A stretch of DNA of 64,000 nt from Panulirus ornatus (GCF_036320965.1 NC_092235.1:4919342-4983341); one strand, 5' to 3'; shown: positions 23,798 through 36,561, numbered from the stretch's first letter. A program made the numbers and translations. The notes: a model not told the origin generated them from the letters alone.

Positions 23798-24808
23798 ATA
23801 GAGGAACACAAACAGCAACATATCACTGGATCCCTTCGAGGCTGGTTATGATAGTGGAAGACAGCAGAATTTCACCTATCAGTGTGGTAGAAGTTGGCAG
23901 GCGTACGAATGATCAAGGAAAAAAACTACAAATTGTTGGTGCGACTTTGGAGGCACAAAAATATGTTAGTCGTGGACTTGATGCGAAATAGTTATGAATG
24001 TATCCTTAAATACATCTATATCATTGCTTTCAACCACTCTAAGTGGGAAATCCTGCTGTACGAAAAGTACTTCGTCTCTTACGCAAAACGCAAGCGCTTA
24101 TGATTAATATTTTGTAGTGTATTTTGACAGTTCTTGCAAAACAGCCTATGTACCTGCTCCCAATACTTATGATTATTTTGAACACGGCAAGATTACGATA
24201 GCAATTGAACGAGATCAATGAAAGAACAGTACTGATAGATCCGATGGAAATGGATCGGTAAAAAGCTAGAAAGTTGAAAGGAATGGGAATTCTTAAGGAC
24301 AAGGGAAAGCTACACATATGCACGAACGTCGAGAAGTGAAGGAGTGAAATTTGAACTCTGCAAAACAAGGCCACATGGGGACTAACGTCTTATAAAACTT
24401 TACTTTCCAGTTGTACATCAGCTGGATGGATGTCTTCCTTCCTACACACAAGCCATGGGAGGTTCTTCAAACCAAGTGGTAGACTTCCTCAATTGCAAAT
24501 GATATGGCAGGTCCCCCCAAGTTCTAACGAACAGGTAGCTCCTGCCGTTGTCAAAACAACTGGCCAATGTTCCGAATGCCTAACAAACCAGCAGATCTTC
24601 CCATTTTCAAGGCAACTGGTAGACCATCCCATCGACAGCTTAATATATCCTTCCAACGTGATATCACAGGCAAGATCTTACGCTCTTATCGATTGCATAT
24701 CTTCCTATCTTGTAAAGTCAGGAGTGTGTTTTGTGGTCCGGTGTTCGCTACTGTCTTACCCAGGGAGACGGGAGAATAAAGCTGGGAGAAGAAAAGAGGA
24801 GGAGGAGG

Positions 24809-24882
<74 letters not shown>

Positions 24883-25296
24883 AAATGAAAAGTACAATGA
24901 ATTTGAGCGAAGTGAATCATTTTATCAGTCACCTAATTTCTCGCAGTTCCACTTTTCAAGAATTGCAAACTTTCAAGGAAATCCCTGTTCTGTAACTCGA
25001 ATCATCCGGTTTGTGAGGTGAACACTCATTAAATACAGAACGAAAATAGAGATGAATTTAAAGATACTTATAAACTTTTTGATCTAAGAAGAGAAATTAG
25101 AACTTTTTGGAATGCAAATGCCACATAGATTGTCTAGCAAAGACTGTGTCAAAAGGAGAAAAAGGTCAGAGACTGAGAAGATAAAAAATTCTACCACTTC
25201 TGACATGAGCGTTGAAACTACTCGACCCCAACAGCTCCTGGGAGGACACGAGAGTCGGACCCGTCGTCGCGAAGGAAAAGTAGTGGTCGGGCGAGT
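22813..25296. other. Gene-poor stretch with simple repeats
   Basis: Contains (CT)n at about 23,343-23,393, (TG)n at about 23,754-23,796 and (GA)n at about 24,809-24,879. The short open frames in between have no recognisable domain. RTE copy 6 starts at about 25,297. Confidence 0.7.
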
Positions 25297-26331
25297 ATAT
25301 GGTATGGGAGGCAAGTTGTTAGAAGCAGTGAAAAAATTTTGTCGAGGATGTAAGGCATGTGTACGTGTAGGAAGAGAGGAAAATGATTGGTTCTCAGTGA
25401 ATGTTGGTTTTCGGCAGGGGTGCGTGATGTCTTCATGGTTGTTTACTTTGTTTATGGATGGGGTTGTTAGGGAGGTGAATGCAAGAGTTTTGGAGAGAAG
25501 GGCAAGTATGCAGTCTGTTGTGGATGAGAGTGCTTCAGAAGTGAGTCAGTTGTTGTTCGCTGATGATACAGCGCTGGTGGCTGATTCGTGTGAGACTCTG
25601 CAGAAGCTGGTGACTGAATTTGGTAAAGTGTGTGAAAGAAGAAAGCTGAGAGTAAATGTGAATAAGAGCAAGGTTATTAGGTATAGTAGGGTTGAGGGAC
25701 AAGTCAATTGGGAGGTAAGTTTGAATGGAGAAAAACTGGAGGAAGTGAAGTGTTTTAGATACCTGGGAGTTGATTTGGCAGCGGATGGAACCATGGAAGT
25801 GGAGGTGAGTCATAGGGTGGGGGAGGGGCGGAAGTTCTGGGAGCGTTGAAATATCTGTGGAAGGCGAGAACATCATCTCAGGAAGCAAAAATGGGCATGT
25901 TTGAAGGAATAGTTGTTCCAACAATGTTATATGGTTGCGAGGCGTGGGCTATAGATTGGGTTGTGCGGCGGAGGGTGAATATGTTGGAAATGAGATGTTT
26001 GAGGACAATATGTGGTGAGGTGGTTTGATCGAGTAAGTAATGAAAGGGTAATAGAGATGTGTGGTAACAAAAAGAGTGTTGTTGAGAGAGCAGAAGAAGG
26101 TGTTTTAAAATGGTTTAGTCATATGGAGAGAATGACTGGGGGAAGATTGACCAAGAGGATATATGTGTCAGATGCGGAGAGAACGAGGACAAGTGGGAGA
26201 CCAAATTGGAGGTGGAAGGATGGAGTAAAAAAGATTTTCAGCGATCGGGGCCTTAACATGCAGGAGGATGAAAGGTGTGCGACGAATAGAGTGAATTGGA
26301 ACGATGTGGTATACCGGGGTCGACGTGCTGT
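25297..26331 (+). pseudogene. RTE reverse transcriptase with frameshifts
   Basis: Motif B (GFRQGCVMSSWLFT) and motif C (LLFADDTAL) are present but motif A is lost to the truncation. The frame shifts near 25,830-25,850 (GEGRKFWER*) and again near 26,012 (ICGEVV*), then resumes as [10 protein letters not shown] and so on to VVYRG. Non-functional. Confidence 0.9.
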
Positions 26332-26757
26332 CAATGGATTGAACCAGAGCATGTGAAGCGTCTGGGGTAAACCATGGAAAGTTTTGTGGTGCCTGAATGT
26401 GAAAAGTGATCTGTGTTTTCGGTGCATTATACATGACAGCTAGAGACTGTGTGAAGGAATGGGGCCTTTGTTGTCTTTTCCTAGCGCTACCTCGCGCACA
26501 TGCGGGGGGAGGGGTTGTCATTTCATGTGTGGCGGGGTGGCGAGGGAAATGAATGAACCCAGCGAGTATGAATTATGTACATGTGTAAATATGTAAAGGT
26601 CTGTGTATGTACATATGTATACATTGAAATGTATAGGAATGTATATGTGCGTGTGTGGACGTGTATGTATGTGCATGTGTATGTGGGTGGGTTGGGCCAT
26701 TCTTTCGTCTGTTTCCTTGCGCTACCTCGTTAACGCGGGAGAAAGCGACAAAGTATA
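25297..26757 (+). mobile_element. RTE-clade LINE, copy 6 (5'-truncated)
   Basis: Starts in the middle of the RT ([17 protein letters not shown]), runs through it and through a long-form 3' UTR (GTGGCGGGGTGGCGAGGGAA) to the tail CGCTACCTCGTTAACGCGGG and an A-rich end AATAAAATGAAATAAAATGA. More diverged from copies 1 and 4 than they are from each other, so an older insertion. Confidence 0.9.
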
Positions 26758-27446
26758 ATAAAATGAAATAAAATGATAATGATAATACAATGAATTAATT
26801 TCCAGTGAGAGGAAGACAGTGTAAGGGTGGGCGACACGCGCTCAAGGCAGGTGGACCAAGCGTGGCTGGTATGGGAGGGAGTGAGGCAGCTGGGTGGAGG
26901 AATACAGACAAAATTAATGTTTTACACATAAGCTTCAACACTGGTTGTAAACAGATGGGCATTTAACAGTTCTCAAGGTCGCTGTTGGTGGGAAGGAGGG
27001 ACTGGGTGTGGTGTTGGGCTGGGATGGGTAATGTGTAGCCAGCAAGTAGGTGTTGCCGCCATATTGGAAAAGTTAGTTATTTACGCACATCATGACGTAG
27101 CATAACATAAACAATTTAACATTTGATGAATAGTAGGGACGTTGCTTAGTAATCTAGGATACTATGAACTAATGTTTTGTTTTATTTAGCAATTACAGGT
27201 GACCAACTGATATTAATCGTGGCACATGTGGCATCTTTCCCCAGCCCCTCCAGCCCACCCTCTCACTCCTTCATACCCACTCACCTCAAACTTGGTCACA
27301 GCAAATTTGTAAGTTCTCTATAATTTCATTCCCTCCAAGATAACATAACATTCTGCTGGTGTTTTTGGAAGCATCTAGAATAAGCGGGGCAGTGTAACTG
27401 TGGGGTTATAAAAGTGTCGGCAATGCGGCACTAGCCTCTGGCTATT
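26758..27446. other. Intergenic stretch, nothing recognised
   Basis: No open frame above 60 codons with a recognisable domain, and no repeats beyond short A/T runs. Confidence 0.6.
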
Positions 27447-29045
27447 TTCCCGCGGCCTTCAAAACAGCAACAACCACAATGATACCTAAACCCAACAAAT
27501 CCAACAGAGACCCCATGAACTACAGACCATCAGCCTACTTGAGTCCATTGGGAAGACATATAAAAGAATCATAAACAACAGACTTAGACAACACCTTACA
27601 AACAACAACCTACTCTCACACAAACAGTTTGGCTTTCACCAACATCGCTCCACACAAGATGAACTCAACATTATTACGAACTACATAAGAAACAACACGC
27701 GGACACACAAAATGACCGCACTCATCACAAAAGATGTTGAAAAAGCCTTTGACACCGTGTGGCACGATGGATTGAGGTATAAACTAAGCACCCAATTCCA
27801 ACTCCCACGACCCACCATTAAACTTCTTTCTAACTATCTTAGCAACAGAAAAACCCGAATCAAATACAGAAACATTTACTCAAACTACTTCTTCCTTAAT
27901 GCCTGTGTACCCCAAGGCTCCGTGCTGGCCCCCACTCTCTACACACTCTACACAAATGATCTTCCCAATCCTATACACCTGGACTCCATCACTCTCCAAT
28001 ATGCAGATGATGTCACACAGCTAATCAGAGCCAGAACCCTCACACACTTAATCAATAGAACCCAACAGGAAATTGACCACGTTTCGCTCCGGGAGTTAAA
28101 ATCCTGCAAAATCCAACATATCCTACTTTAATGTACGTCAGAGATACAACATAACTAATGTGTACCTACACTCCTGTATACACCGACATTTACCCATTCC
28201 CATCTCAAACACCAACACTGTCCTGGGCCTAAACTATGATGTACACCTGAGAATGAACCGACATATACAGTGTAGAGCGGCTATTGCGAGAGCGGAGCTC
28301 CCAAAATCGTAGATTCAGAGAGGCGCAATTCAAATCCAAATTGCACCTCTACAAAGCATTAATGCGACCTCTTATCACATACGCCCCTTTAGCTCTGGAA
28401 CTCGGAGCCAAATCCAACATCCGTGCACTCCAAATCATTCAGAACAAAGCTCTACGTTGGGTTTTTAACATCAAATGGCACGAGTTCATCAGGAACACAG
28501 AACTTCACGAGACAGCACGAATCCCTCCATTAATCTATTGGAGGAAAGTGTTTGAAAGACAAGTAGAGCGATTTCAAATACATCATTCTCACTGGATTGA
28601 TTACTTCAACAATCTCCTGGGAATAGACCACCCAGGTAACATGTTTAATATACAACCTGGACAACATCCAGTGCTAATATATCAAAAAACTTGAAATAAC
28701 TAAAAACCTCTATAGATCTTTCTGCTAAGTCCGTGCGGGGAACGCCTTGGTAAAATCAGTGTCCATCAGCCAGAGATACGATCCATCTATATATCTTAAA
28801 AAAATATACAAAAAAGAATAAAATAAAATAAAAAAGTGATAAAAAAAATAGATAAATATATTTATAAAATAAAACCTTGCCCTCCACTCATCATCTCCGC
28901 CCTTAACCTATTTTTCCTATGCAAGTTGGCTTAAGCACTGGCTCTTTTCCTCCCTCTAAAATTCACTTCCTCTGACAATTCTTGCTCTTTCCCCCCCTCT
29001 CTTTTCCTGCCTCTCCTTGGAAGGGACTTTTCTATCAACATCATT
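27447..29045 (+). mobile_element. Jockey/I-like LINE, copy 2 (3' part)
   Basis: Homologous from about 27,447 to the 3' half of the element at 29,050-33,250 (its 31,565 onward). It holds RT sequence, then the 3' UTR with AAAACCTCTATAGATCTT and GTGCGGGGAACGCCTTGG, an A-rich AATAAAATAAAATAAA stretch and a CCTCCCTC-rich end. The next element of the same family starts within a few bases of its end. Confidence 0.85.
27480..28694 (+). pseudogene. Jockey-like reverse transcriptase, broken
   Basis: RT core with MIPKPNKSNRDP-type start, GFHQHRSTQDELN, KDVEKAFDTVWHDGL (motif A), VPQGSVLAPTLYTLY (motif B) and LQYADDVTQL (motif C, YADD). Frameshifts fall near 27,525 and 28,100-28,290. The C-terminal part (ALMRPLITYAPLALELGAKS and NKALRWVFNIKWHEFIRN) is in a separate frame. 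The endonuclease is absent. Confidence 0.85.
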
Positions 29046-29526
29046 GTCATCTGTATACATCATCTTTTCTAGCCATTCGAGAAGGTTCTTGCTGCTCCTG
29101 TCTCAGCCACGTGTTAACCACGTGGTTGATGGAGGATTAACCGCCAGATCCCACGAAGAGAGAAGAAAGAAGAGAGAAGACAGAAGACAGAAGAGAGAAG
29201 ACAGAAGAAAGAAGTGGATTGTAACGTTGCCTCCCGCGTTGGTCCTTCCCGCGGGAGACCGTTACGGTGACGACGCCGGCAGGCTGTTCCCTCACCACCC
29301 TCGCTGCTCCCCACACCCCCGCGTTGCCTCCACTCCATCTTCACATCCCTTTTTTATTTTTTATTTTTTCATCATCCATCATCCATCTCTCGACCGTTTG
29401 GCTTGAGCAATCTCTACCCCAGCTTCCCCAACCCATTCTGGAAAACTCATTTTCCTGAGGAGTGGAGGCTGGAGTGGACCTGTTCTCACCTGACGGGGTG
29501 GAGACCCTCACACTATCTCTTACCTC

Positions 29527-30098
29527 TCCCCCGCCACCAACCATCCCTCTCCGACCCCTGTCTCGTCCGCCACCCTGACCCCCAACGAAAACGTATCCCA
29601 GGAGACCCCCAGTAACACTTCCAACTCTCCCCCAACAACTCAACCTGTCACCCTCCCAACTTCCAATACCCCCTCCGCACCCCCTAACACAACTCCATCC
29701 ACAACCCCCCAACCCAACACCAACAATCCTACTGTCTCTCCAAATACCGATTCCTCTCCCACCCCCACCGTCTCAACTTCCACCACCACGACAGTTCCTC
29801 CTGAACCTCCACACTCCATCTCCTCCTCCACCTAGCCCAACCCTTCCTGTGCCTAACCCTCCCAGAGGAGCCTCAGCACCTGACCTTGCCCACACACCTG
29901 ACAACCCACCAACGGTCAACCTTGACCTTCATATTGTCGACAATGACCCTCTCCCCTCCCCTCTCCCCTCTCCTGACCCCTCGCCAGATAGATCCCGACC
30001 CAAGACTAGAAACATGATACAAGTGAAACTCTCAAACGGTGCGTCAACGGCCTTCATCGACAACAGACACAGAAGGACAATAAACTTCCATAAGTCGT
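29527..30098 (+). pseudogene. Gag-like ORF1 C-terminal remnant
   Basis: Pro/Ser/Thr-rich coding remnant leading to RSRPKTRNMIQVKLSNGAST and a stop at 30,098-30,100, four bases before the ORF2 start. Without the knuckle domain preserved in the 10.8-kb copy. Frameshifts are likely near 29,615 and 29,830. Confidence 0.6.
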
Positions 30099-30101
30099 AA
30101 A

Positions 30102-31217
30102 ATGCTAAAAACCTTACAATTTAACGTGCGCAGCTATCACAATGGCCGTCATCTGATTGCCACTCTCCTCGAACAGGAAAAACCCGATGTTGTGATACTT
30201 AACATCACATGTATCACCAACGGATACAAAATTAGACATTGCGGGTATACATCACGACAGTCTCCAGACAGTAGACACGAGGGAGTCGCTATTCTCATAC
30301 TCAACACCATCGAACACGAATACCTCGCCACCTCATGGCAATACGAACACTTTCTAGCAGTTAAGATAAACACAATACATGGCTTCATTATCTTCTGCAC
30401 TACATACTCTCGACTCAACACTACCATTCCACTCCATGATCTCTACACAGTATTTAATCATACACATATCCCAGTCTACCTTCTAGCTGACCTCAACGCC
30501 CAACACAGAACCTTCCACCACAACAGAAACAATTCTTATGGTGATGACTTATTCGCTTTATACTCTTACAAACGTCTTAACTTTCTAGGACCTTACTTCC
30601 ACACTGTCTTCACTGGCCAAGGAGGAAAAGGCAGACCTGATCTTGTCTTCTCCAACAGAGCCAGTAATTATCTTCATAATTTCTTGTCTCCAGGAACACT
30701 GTGTGGTTCTGACCACATCCCTATCTTTCTTTATCTATCGTTTAACCCAATCCTCGTCCCATCACCCTCACACTACCACTACAAAAGAGCAGAGTGGGAG
30801 AGCTTCAAAGACACTCTCTCCAACTGCACTTACACCACAAACTACGAAAATCACCCAATAACACTAATAGACACAGAAATAGAACATATACATGAAACAA
30901 TCACACAGACAGCTAACATTTCTATCCCCAAATCTTCATTTACTTCAAGATATTCCTTCTTTCCTTCTTCCAAAACAACAAGACTCCTCTCGTGCTACCG
31001 TCGACGCTTTGAGCAAAACAGACGTCGATTGGGCCTAGTACAGTGGGACCTCACATCCCTACGAAACCACACACTCAACAGCCTTCTAGAAGACCACAAT
31101 AGACACTGGAAATCTCTTATCACACAACAAAACAACACCGGATCAAATCTCCTCAAGAGTTTTGGAACAGAATCCGAAAACTCAAAGGAATACCAAAAAC
31201 AGACTTTAATGGGCTAA
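30102..31217 (+). pseudogene. Jockey-like endonuclease, probably inactive
   Basis: The first 371 residues of ORF2, an endonuclease/exonuclease/phosphatase domain that makes the target nick. Landmarks: LQFNVRSYH (Asn), GVAILI, YLLADLNAQH (Asp-x-Asn), GRPDLVFSN and CGSDHIPIFL (SDH). The motif that normally carries the metal-binding Glu (LQE-type) reads VVILNITCI here, so the catalytic Glu is missing. The frame closes at 31,215-31,217 (MG*) before the RT, which continues in other frames; together this argues for a dead copy. Confidence 0.8.
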
Positions 31218-32837
31218 ATGACGACAACACTCTACACCATAACCCACAAGACATTGCCAACATTTGTCAAAAACACTGGGAAGGTATCTTTCACCCTCAC
31301 CCCCCTCACCCTCTGGCGTACGAAAACACTCAAATTGTCACACAACACATACAAAACAGACCCAGTCACTTCTACCCAGAACAGATCATACATTTCCAAT
31401 CGCTTTCACACGACCACCCTCTCACAACTCCAATAAGATCGAGCGAGGTCAAATTCCTCCTCCTAAAATCGCCCAAAGTAGCTCCAGGTAACTCAGGCAT
31501 TGGATACCACTACTTACTCACCTCCCTGACAACACTATTAGAGCCATAACCTCCTTCTTCAACTAGCCTCAGACTATTTACCCGCGGTCTTCAAAACTGC
31601 AACAGCCGCCATGATACCTAAGCCCAAGAAATCCAACAGAGACCCCAGTGAACTACAGACCATCAGCCTACTTGAGTCCATTGGGAAGACATTTCAAAGA
31701 ATCTTAAACAACAGACTTAGACAACACCTTACAAACAACAACCTACTCTCACACAAACAGTTTGGCTTTCATCAACATCGCTCCACACAAGATGAACTTA
31801 ACATCATTACGAACTACATAAGAAACAACACGCGGACACACAAAATGACCGCACTCATCACAAAAGATGTTGAAAAAGCCTTTGACACCGTGTGGCACGA
31901 TGGATTGAGGTATAAACTAAGCACCCAATTCCAACTCCCACGACTCACCATTAAACTTCTTTCTAACTATCTTAGCAATAGAAAAACCCGAATCAAATAC
32001 AGAAACATTTATACAAACTACTTCTTCCTCAATGCCGATGTAACTCAAGGCTCCGTGCTGGCCCCCACACTTTACACACTCTACTCAAATGATCTTTCCA
32101 ATCCTATACACCTGGACTCCATCACTCTCCAATATGCAGATGACGTTACTCAATTAATCAGAGCCGTAACCCTCACACACTTAATCAGCAAAACACAACA
32201 GGAAATTGACCACGTTTCGCTTTTGGAGTTATGATGGAGGATTAAATCAAATCCTGCCAAATCCAACATATCTTATTTTAAAGCACGTCAGTACATAGGT
32301 AATGTCTACCTACACTCCCGTATACACCGTCATTTACCCATACGCATCTCAAACACCAACACTGTCCTGGGCCTAAATTATGATGCACACCTGAGAATGA
32401 ACCGACATATTCAGTCTAGAGCGGTTATTGCGAGAGCAGAGCTCGAGAAATTGTATAGATTTAGAGAGGCGCAATTCAAAGCCAAATTGCACCTCTACAA
32501 AGCATTAATACGACCCCTTATCACTTATGCCCCTTCAGCTTTTGAACTCGGAGCCAAACAAACATCTGTGCACTCCAAATACGTAATTCAGAACAAAGCT
32601 CTACGTTGGGTTTTTAACATCAAATGGCACGAGTTCATCAGAAACACAGAACTTCACGAGAGAGCACGAATGTCTCCACTAAACATCTATTGGAGGAAAT
32701 TGTTTGAAAGACAAGTAGAGCGATTTCAAATACATCATACTCACTGGATTGATTACTTCAACAATCTCCTGGCAATAGATCACCCAGGTAACATGTTTAA
32801 TATACAACCTGGACAACATCCATTGCCAATACATTAA
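31218..32837 (+). pseudogene. Jockey-like reverse transcriptase, frameshifted
   Basis: RT with MIPKPKKSNRDPSELQTISL, GFHQHRSTQDELN, KDVEKAFDTVWHDGL (motif A), VTQGSVLAPTLYTLY (motif B; a Pro-to-Thr change relative to copy 2) and LQYADDVTQL (YADD). The frame is broken before 31,611 and ends at a TGA at about 32,232; the C-terminal half is in the frame 32,397-32,837. The fingers and palm are readable but the chain is interrupted at least three times. Confidence 0.85.
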
Positions 32838-33273
32838 AAACTAAAAACCTCTATAGATCTTGCTGCTAAGTCCGTGCGGGGAACGCCTTGGTAAAATCAG
32901 TGTCCATCGGCCAGAGATACGATCCATCTCCTCCTATATCCTTATTAAAAAGAAAAATAAATAAATAGATAGATAAATGAATAAATAAATAAATAAATGA
33001 ATAAATAAGTGAAAAAAAGTCTACGAAAAGAATATCAATAAAAAGACAAAAAAAACCAAACAAACTCGCCCTCCACTCATCATCTCTGCCCTACTTATCC
33101 TATTATTCCTATGCAAGCTGGGTTAAGCCTGGCTCTTTTCCTCCCTCTAAAATTCACTTCATCTAACAAATCTTGCTCTTCCCCCCCCTTACCCCCCTCT
33201 CTTTTCCCGCCCTTCCTTGGAAGGGACTTTTCTATCATCATTCCTCATCATCATCACCAAACTAGTATGATTA

Positions 33274-33690
33274 GAGGGAACCTACACAATTAAGCAGGCA
33301 TCTTTTGCTTCTCCTCTGCTTTTTCGTGTTCATCCTGGCATTAGTATTTACTGGAGATTCGATGTCTTGTATTATGTCATACAGAATCACACAGGTACTA
33401 TTCAGTTTCCAGGTCCACTGTTGTAACAAAGTTGGAGGAGGAGCAACACTAGAGTTTCTGATCGTTACACTGGTGTAACACTTGAGTAAGTTAGACCGTA
33501 AGCCAGGTACGGCCTCCAGTAGTTTCAGTAAATGATCGTAAGTGTAGGGTAGACCCTCCAGGCCCAACTTAACTGTGTCCCTCACAAGGTGGACCTGGCG
33601 GGGAGTCGTTAGAAAGGCGTCTGGTACTGCCATGGTGTCATATACAGGAAGACACCATAAGGACATGAGAAGGAAGAACCTGGAAAATGA
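33274..33690 (-). pseudogene. Env-like glycoprotein fragment of a gypsy element
   Basis: On the minus strand a T-rich run ending in CATTTTCCAG, a good splice acceptor, leads into FFLLMSLWCLPVYDTM, which looks like a hydrophobic signal peptide. About 140 residues follow, with potential N-glycosylation sites (NSS, NST), and a strongly basic KKQRRSKR that fits a furin-type R-x-(K/R)-R site. Eight codons later the frame meets the 3' end of the Jockey insertion. Position (after pol, same strand) and these features fit the surface subunit of an errantivirus-type Env; I see no sequence signature that proves homology. No ATG begins the long frame; the first ATG is inside the hydrophobic run. The membrane subunit is not in the window. 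Confidence 0.5.
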
Positions 33691-33734
33691 TAAACTTAGC
33701 AACTTCTTAAAGATGAGGTCTTAATGAATACTGA

Positions 33735-35056
33735 TGCGTGTATGAGGGTAGTGGTGATGTGAGGGTAGTGGTGATGTGAGGGTGGTGGTGATGTGAGGGT
33801 TGTGGTGATGTGAGGGTGGTGGTGATGTGAGGGTAGTGGTGATGTGAGGGTTGTGGTGATGTGAGGGTAGTGGTGATGTGAGGGTAGTGGTGATGTGAGG
33901 GTGGTGGTGATGTGAGGGTGGTGGTGATGTGAGGGTAGTGGTGATGTGAGGGTAGTGGTGATGTGAGGGTAGTGGTGATGTGAGGGTGGTGGTGATGTGA
34001 GGGTGGTGGTGATGTGAGGGTTGTGGTGATGTGAGGGTGGTGGTGATGTGAGGGTTGTGGTGATGTGAGGGTTGTGGTGATGTGAGGGTTGTGGTGATGT
34101 GAGGGTGGTGGTGATGTGAGGGTGGTGGTGATGTGAGGGTTGTGGTGATGTGAGGGTTGTGGTGATGTGAGGGTGGTGGTGATGTGAGGGTAGTGGTGAT
34201 GTGAGGGTTGTGGTGATGTGAGGGTAGTGGTGATGTGAGGGTTGTGGTGATGTGAGGATAGTGGTGATGTGAGGGTAGTGGTGATGTGAGGGTTGTGGTG
34301 ATGTGAGGGTGGTGGTGATGTGAGGGTTGTGGTGATGTGAGGGTGGTGGTGATGTGAGGGTTGTGGTGATGTGAGGGTAGTGGTGATGTGAGGGTGGTGG
34401 TGATGTGAGGGTAGTGGTGATGTGAGGGTAGTGGTGATGTGAGGGTTGTGGTGATGTGAGGGTGGTGGTGATGTGAGGGTGGTGGTGATGTGAGGGTTGT
34501 GGTGATGTGAGGGTAGTGGTGATGTGAGGGTTGTGGTGATGTGAGGGTAGTGGTGATGTGAGGGTGGTGGTGATGTGAGGATAGTGGTGATGTGAGGGTA
34601 GTGGTGATGTGAGGGTTGTGGTGATGTGAGGGTGGTGGTGATGTGAGGGTTGTGGTGATGTGAGGGTGGTGGTGATGTGAGGGTAGTGGTGATGTGAGGG
34701 TGGTGGTGATGTGAGGATAGTGGTGATGTGAGGGTAGTGGTGATGTGAGGGTTGTGGTGATGTGAGGGTTGTGGTGATGTGAGGGTTGTGGTGATGTGAG
34801 GGTGGTGGTGATGTGAGGGTTGTGGTGATGTGAGGGTTGTGGTGATGTGAGGGTTGTGGTGATGTGAGGGTGGTGGTGATGTGAGGGTTGTGGTGATGTG
34901 AGGGTGGTGGTGATGTGAGGGTTGTGGTGATGTGAGGGTAGTGGTGATGTGAGGGTGGTGGTGATGTGAGGGTTGTGGTGATGTGAGGGTTGTGGTGATG
35001 TGAGGGTGGTGGTGATGTGAGGGTTGTGGTGATGTGAGGGTGGTGGTGATGTTAGG
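33735..35056. repeat. 17-bp minisatellite, about 77 units
   Basis: Tandem TGTGGTGATGTGAGGGT with A/T/G variants at the first base of the unit and rare GAGGATA changes. On the minus strand it is open in all frames as a His/Pro/Thr/Ser repeat. It continues the integrase ORF without a stop for about 440 codons. Confidence 0.95.
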
Positions 35057-36480
35057 GTAGTCGGTTGTGGTTTGGGGACAGACTGAACAGTGATAGAAGG
35101 TGGTTGGTGGACATTGTTTAAGAGTTGAGGAGTGTTGTCTGGTGTGGGACCGGGATGATGATGATGATCATGTTCACAATACTGTACAACTTTCAAGTGG
35201 TCCTCATGTTCTTCACGAATGTCACTTGTATTTAGATGTCGAACCCTAAACTTATGCCCCTTTAAATGAGCTAAGACTCTATAGGGACCAGAAAATTTTG
35301 GGTCAAGTTTAGGAACCTCACTTCTAGTGTTAAATTCCTGCACCATTACCAAGAGTCCAGGAGCCACGTACCTTTGATGGTTTCGTGGATTTATCAGCCT
35401 GGTTCGTGAAGGTTGTAGTGGCTTCATCTAGATTTTCCTTGATCCTTTGATGAATCAATTGAGTCGTGCGATATTTTTCCACTACAACTGATTTCTGGAC
35501 CGCTGGACATGAAGGAGGGGACGCTATTATGTCATACGGCAATAATTTATCAAAACCGTGTAAGGCGTGGAAGGGTGTGTCTCCAATTGACTTATGATAT
35601 GCTACATTCAGTGAACATTGGACATCAGACAGGTACTCACTCCATTCATCATGATCAAAATTAATGTTGATGGGAAGACACTGGAGGATCTTACGGTTCA
35701 ACCTTTCTGCCAGGCCATTCAAGGCTGGATGATGTGCCATTATATTACATTTACTTATGTTATACAATTTACAGAGTTCTTCTAATAATGAGTTATTTAA
35801 TTCCCCTCCATTATCTGTGACTAAAATCTTCGGCGCATTATATCTGTCTAATATATGATTTTTGAACGCCATAGCGACCGTGGCTACGTCTTTATTTTGA
35901 ACTGGGATTAATTCACAATATCTCGTGAAGGCATCAGTAATTACTAAAATGTATCTGTAGCCTGCCATGGACCTAGGAAAACTTCCTAATATGTCCATAT
36001 GAACTCTTTCCCATTGGTATGAAGGTAAAGGATATTTCAACACAGTTTGCGTGGTAGTGGGACTTCCTTTGTGAGTGTTACAGGTTTGGCACCTCCAAAT
36101 ATGATCTGTAATGTTTTTCTGCATTCTTGGCCAAAAATACCTCAAACGAGTCTGCTTATAGCATCTATCTGCGCCTGGATGTGCGTCCTGGGGTGAATAA
36201 TGTGCTAACTTCAAGAAATGCTGTACTAATGCTGTTGGAATTATCGTTTTATTTAACAACACGGGCGAGCACTCCTAATTTCGCTTCCCTACACAAGACT
36301 CCCCCACTGTGCTAAATACAATTCTCTGACTGGAACAACTGTTTTAGCATCCAAGGAAGATCTTATACCCTCTAGGAATTCTATGACAGGACCCCAGACT
36401 GGGTCATCCCGTTGATGCTGTCTCAACCTCTCTACATCAAAATATACGAGGCTATTACCTACAGTGACTGCACCCACTCT
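35057..36480 (-). pseudogene. Gypsy integrase
   Basis: Joins reverse-transcribed element DNA to the host genome. N-terminal zinc finger HHCC: HYSPQDAHPG followed by CQTCNTHKG. Catalytic core DDE: HMDILGSFPR (Asp), VTDNGGELNN (Asp) and HHPALNGLAERLNR (Glu). C-terminal domain with FSGPYRVLAHLKGHKFRVRH, an SH3-like GPY/F module. A frameshift near 35,400 separates the core from the C-terminal domain, and another near 36,280 separates an upstream piece. The tail (HDHHHHPGPTP and then the minisatellite) is far longer than usual. Confidence 0.85.
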
Positions 36481-36561
36481 GCGGGAAAGCGTGTCTCCAA
36501 CTACATTGGATGAGCCAGAAACAAAACGAAAATCTGGGTCAAATGTTTGTATAGTTAAAAA

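Larger units (their letters stand above)
29050..33250 (+). mobile_element. Jockey/I-like LINE, copy 3 (nearly full span, internal deletion)
   Basis: Begins with the same leader as the 10.2-kb copy (ATACATCATCTTTTCTAGCC, purine tract, GC-rich leader). It then jumps at about 29,527 from the leader to the Pro/Ser/Thr-rich end of ORF1, so the gag N-terminus and zinc knuckles are deleted. Endonuclease, RT and the 3' UTR follow. The 3' end at about 33,250 disrupts the env-like frame of the gypsy element on the other strand. Confidence 0.85.

Noticed and set aside
33735..35056. CRISPR-like regular repeats in minisatellite regions
   Set aside because: No unique spacers between units; eukaryotic tandem repeats.
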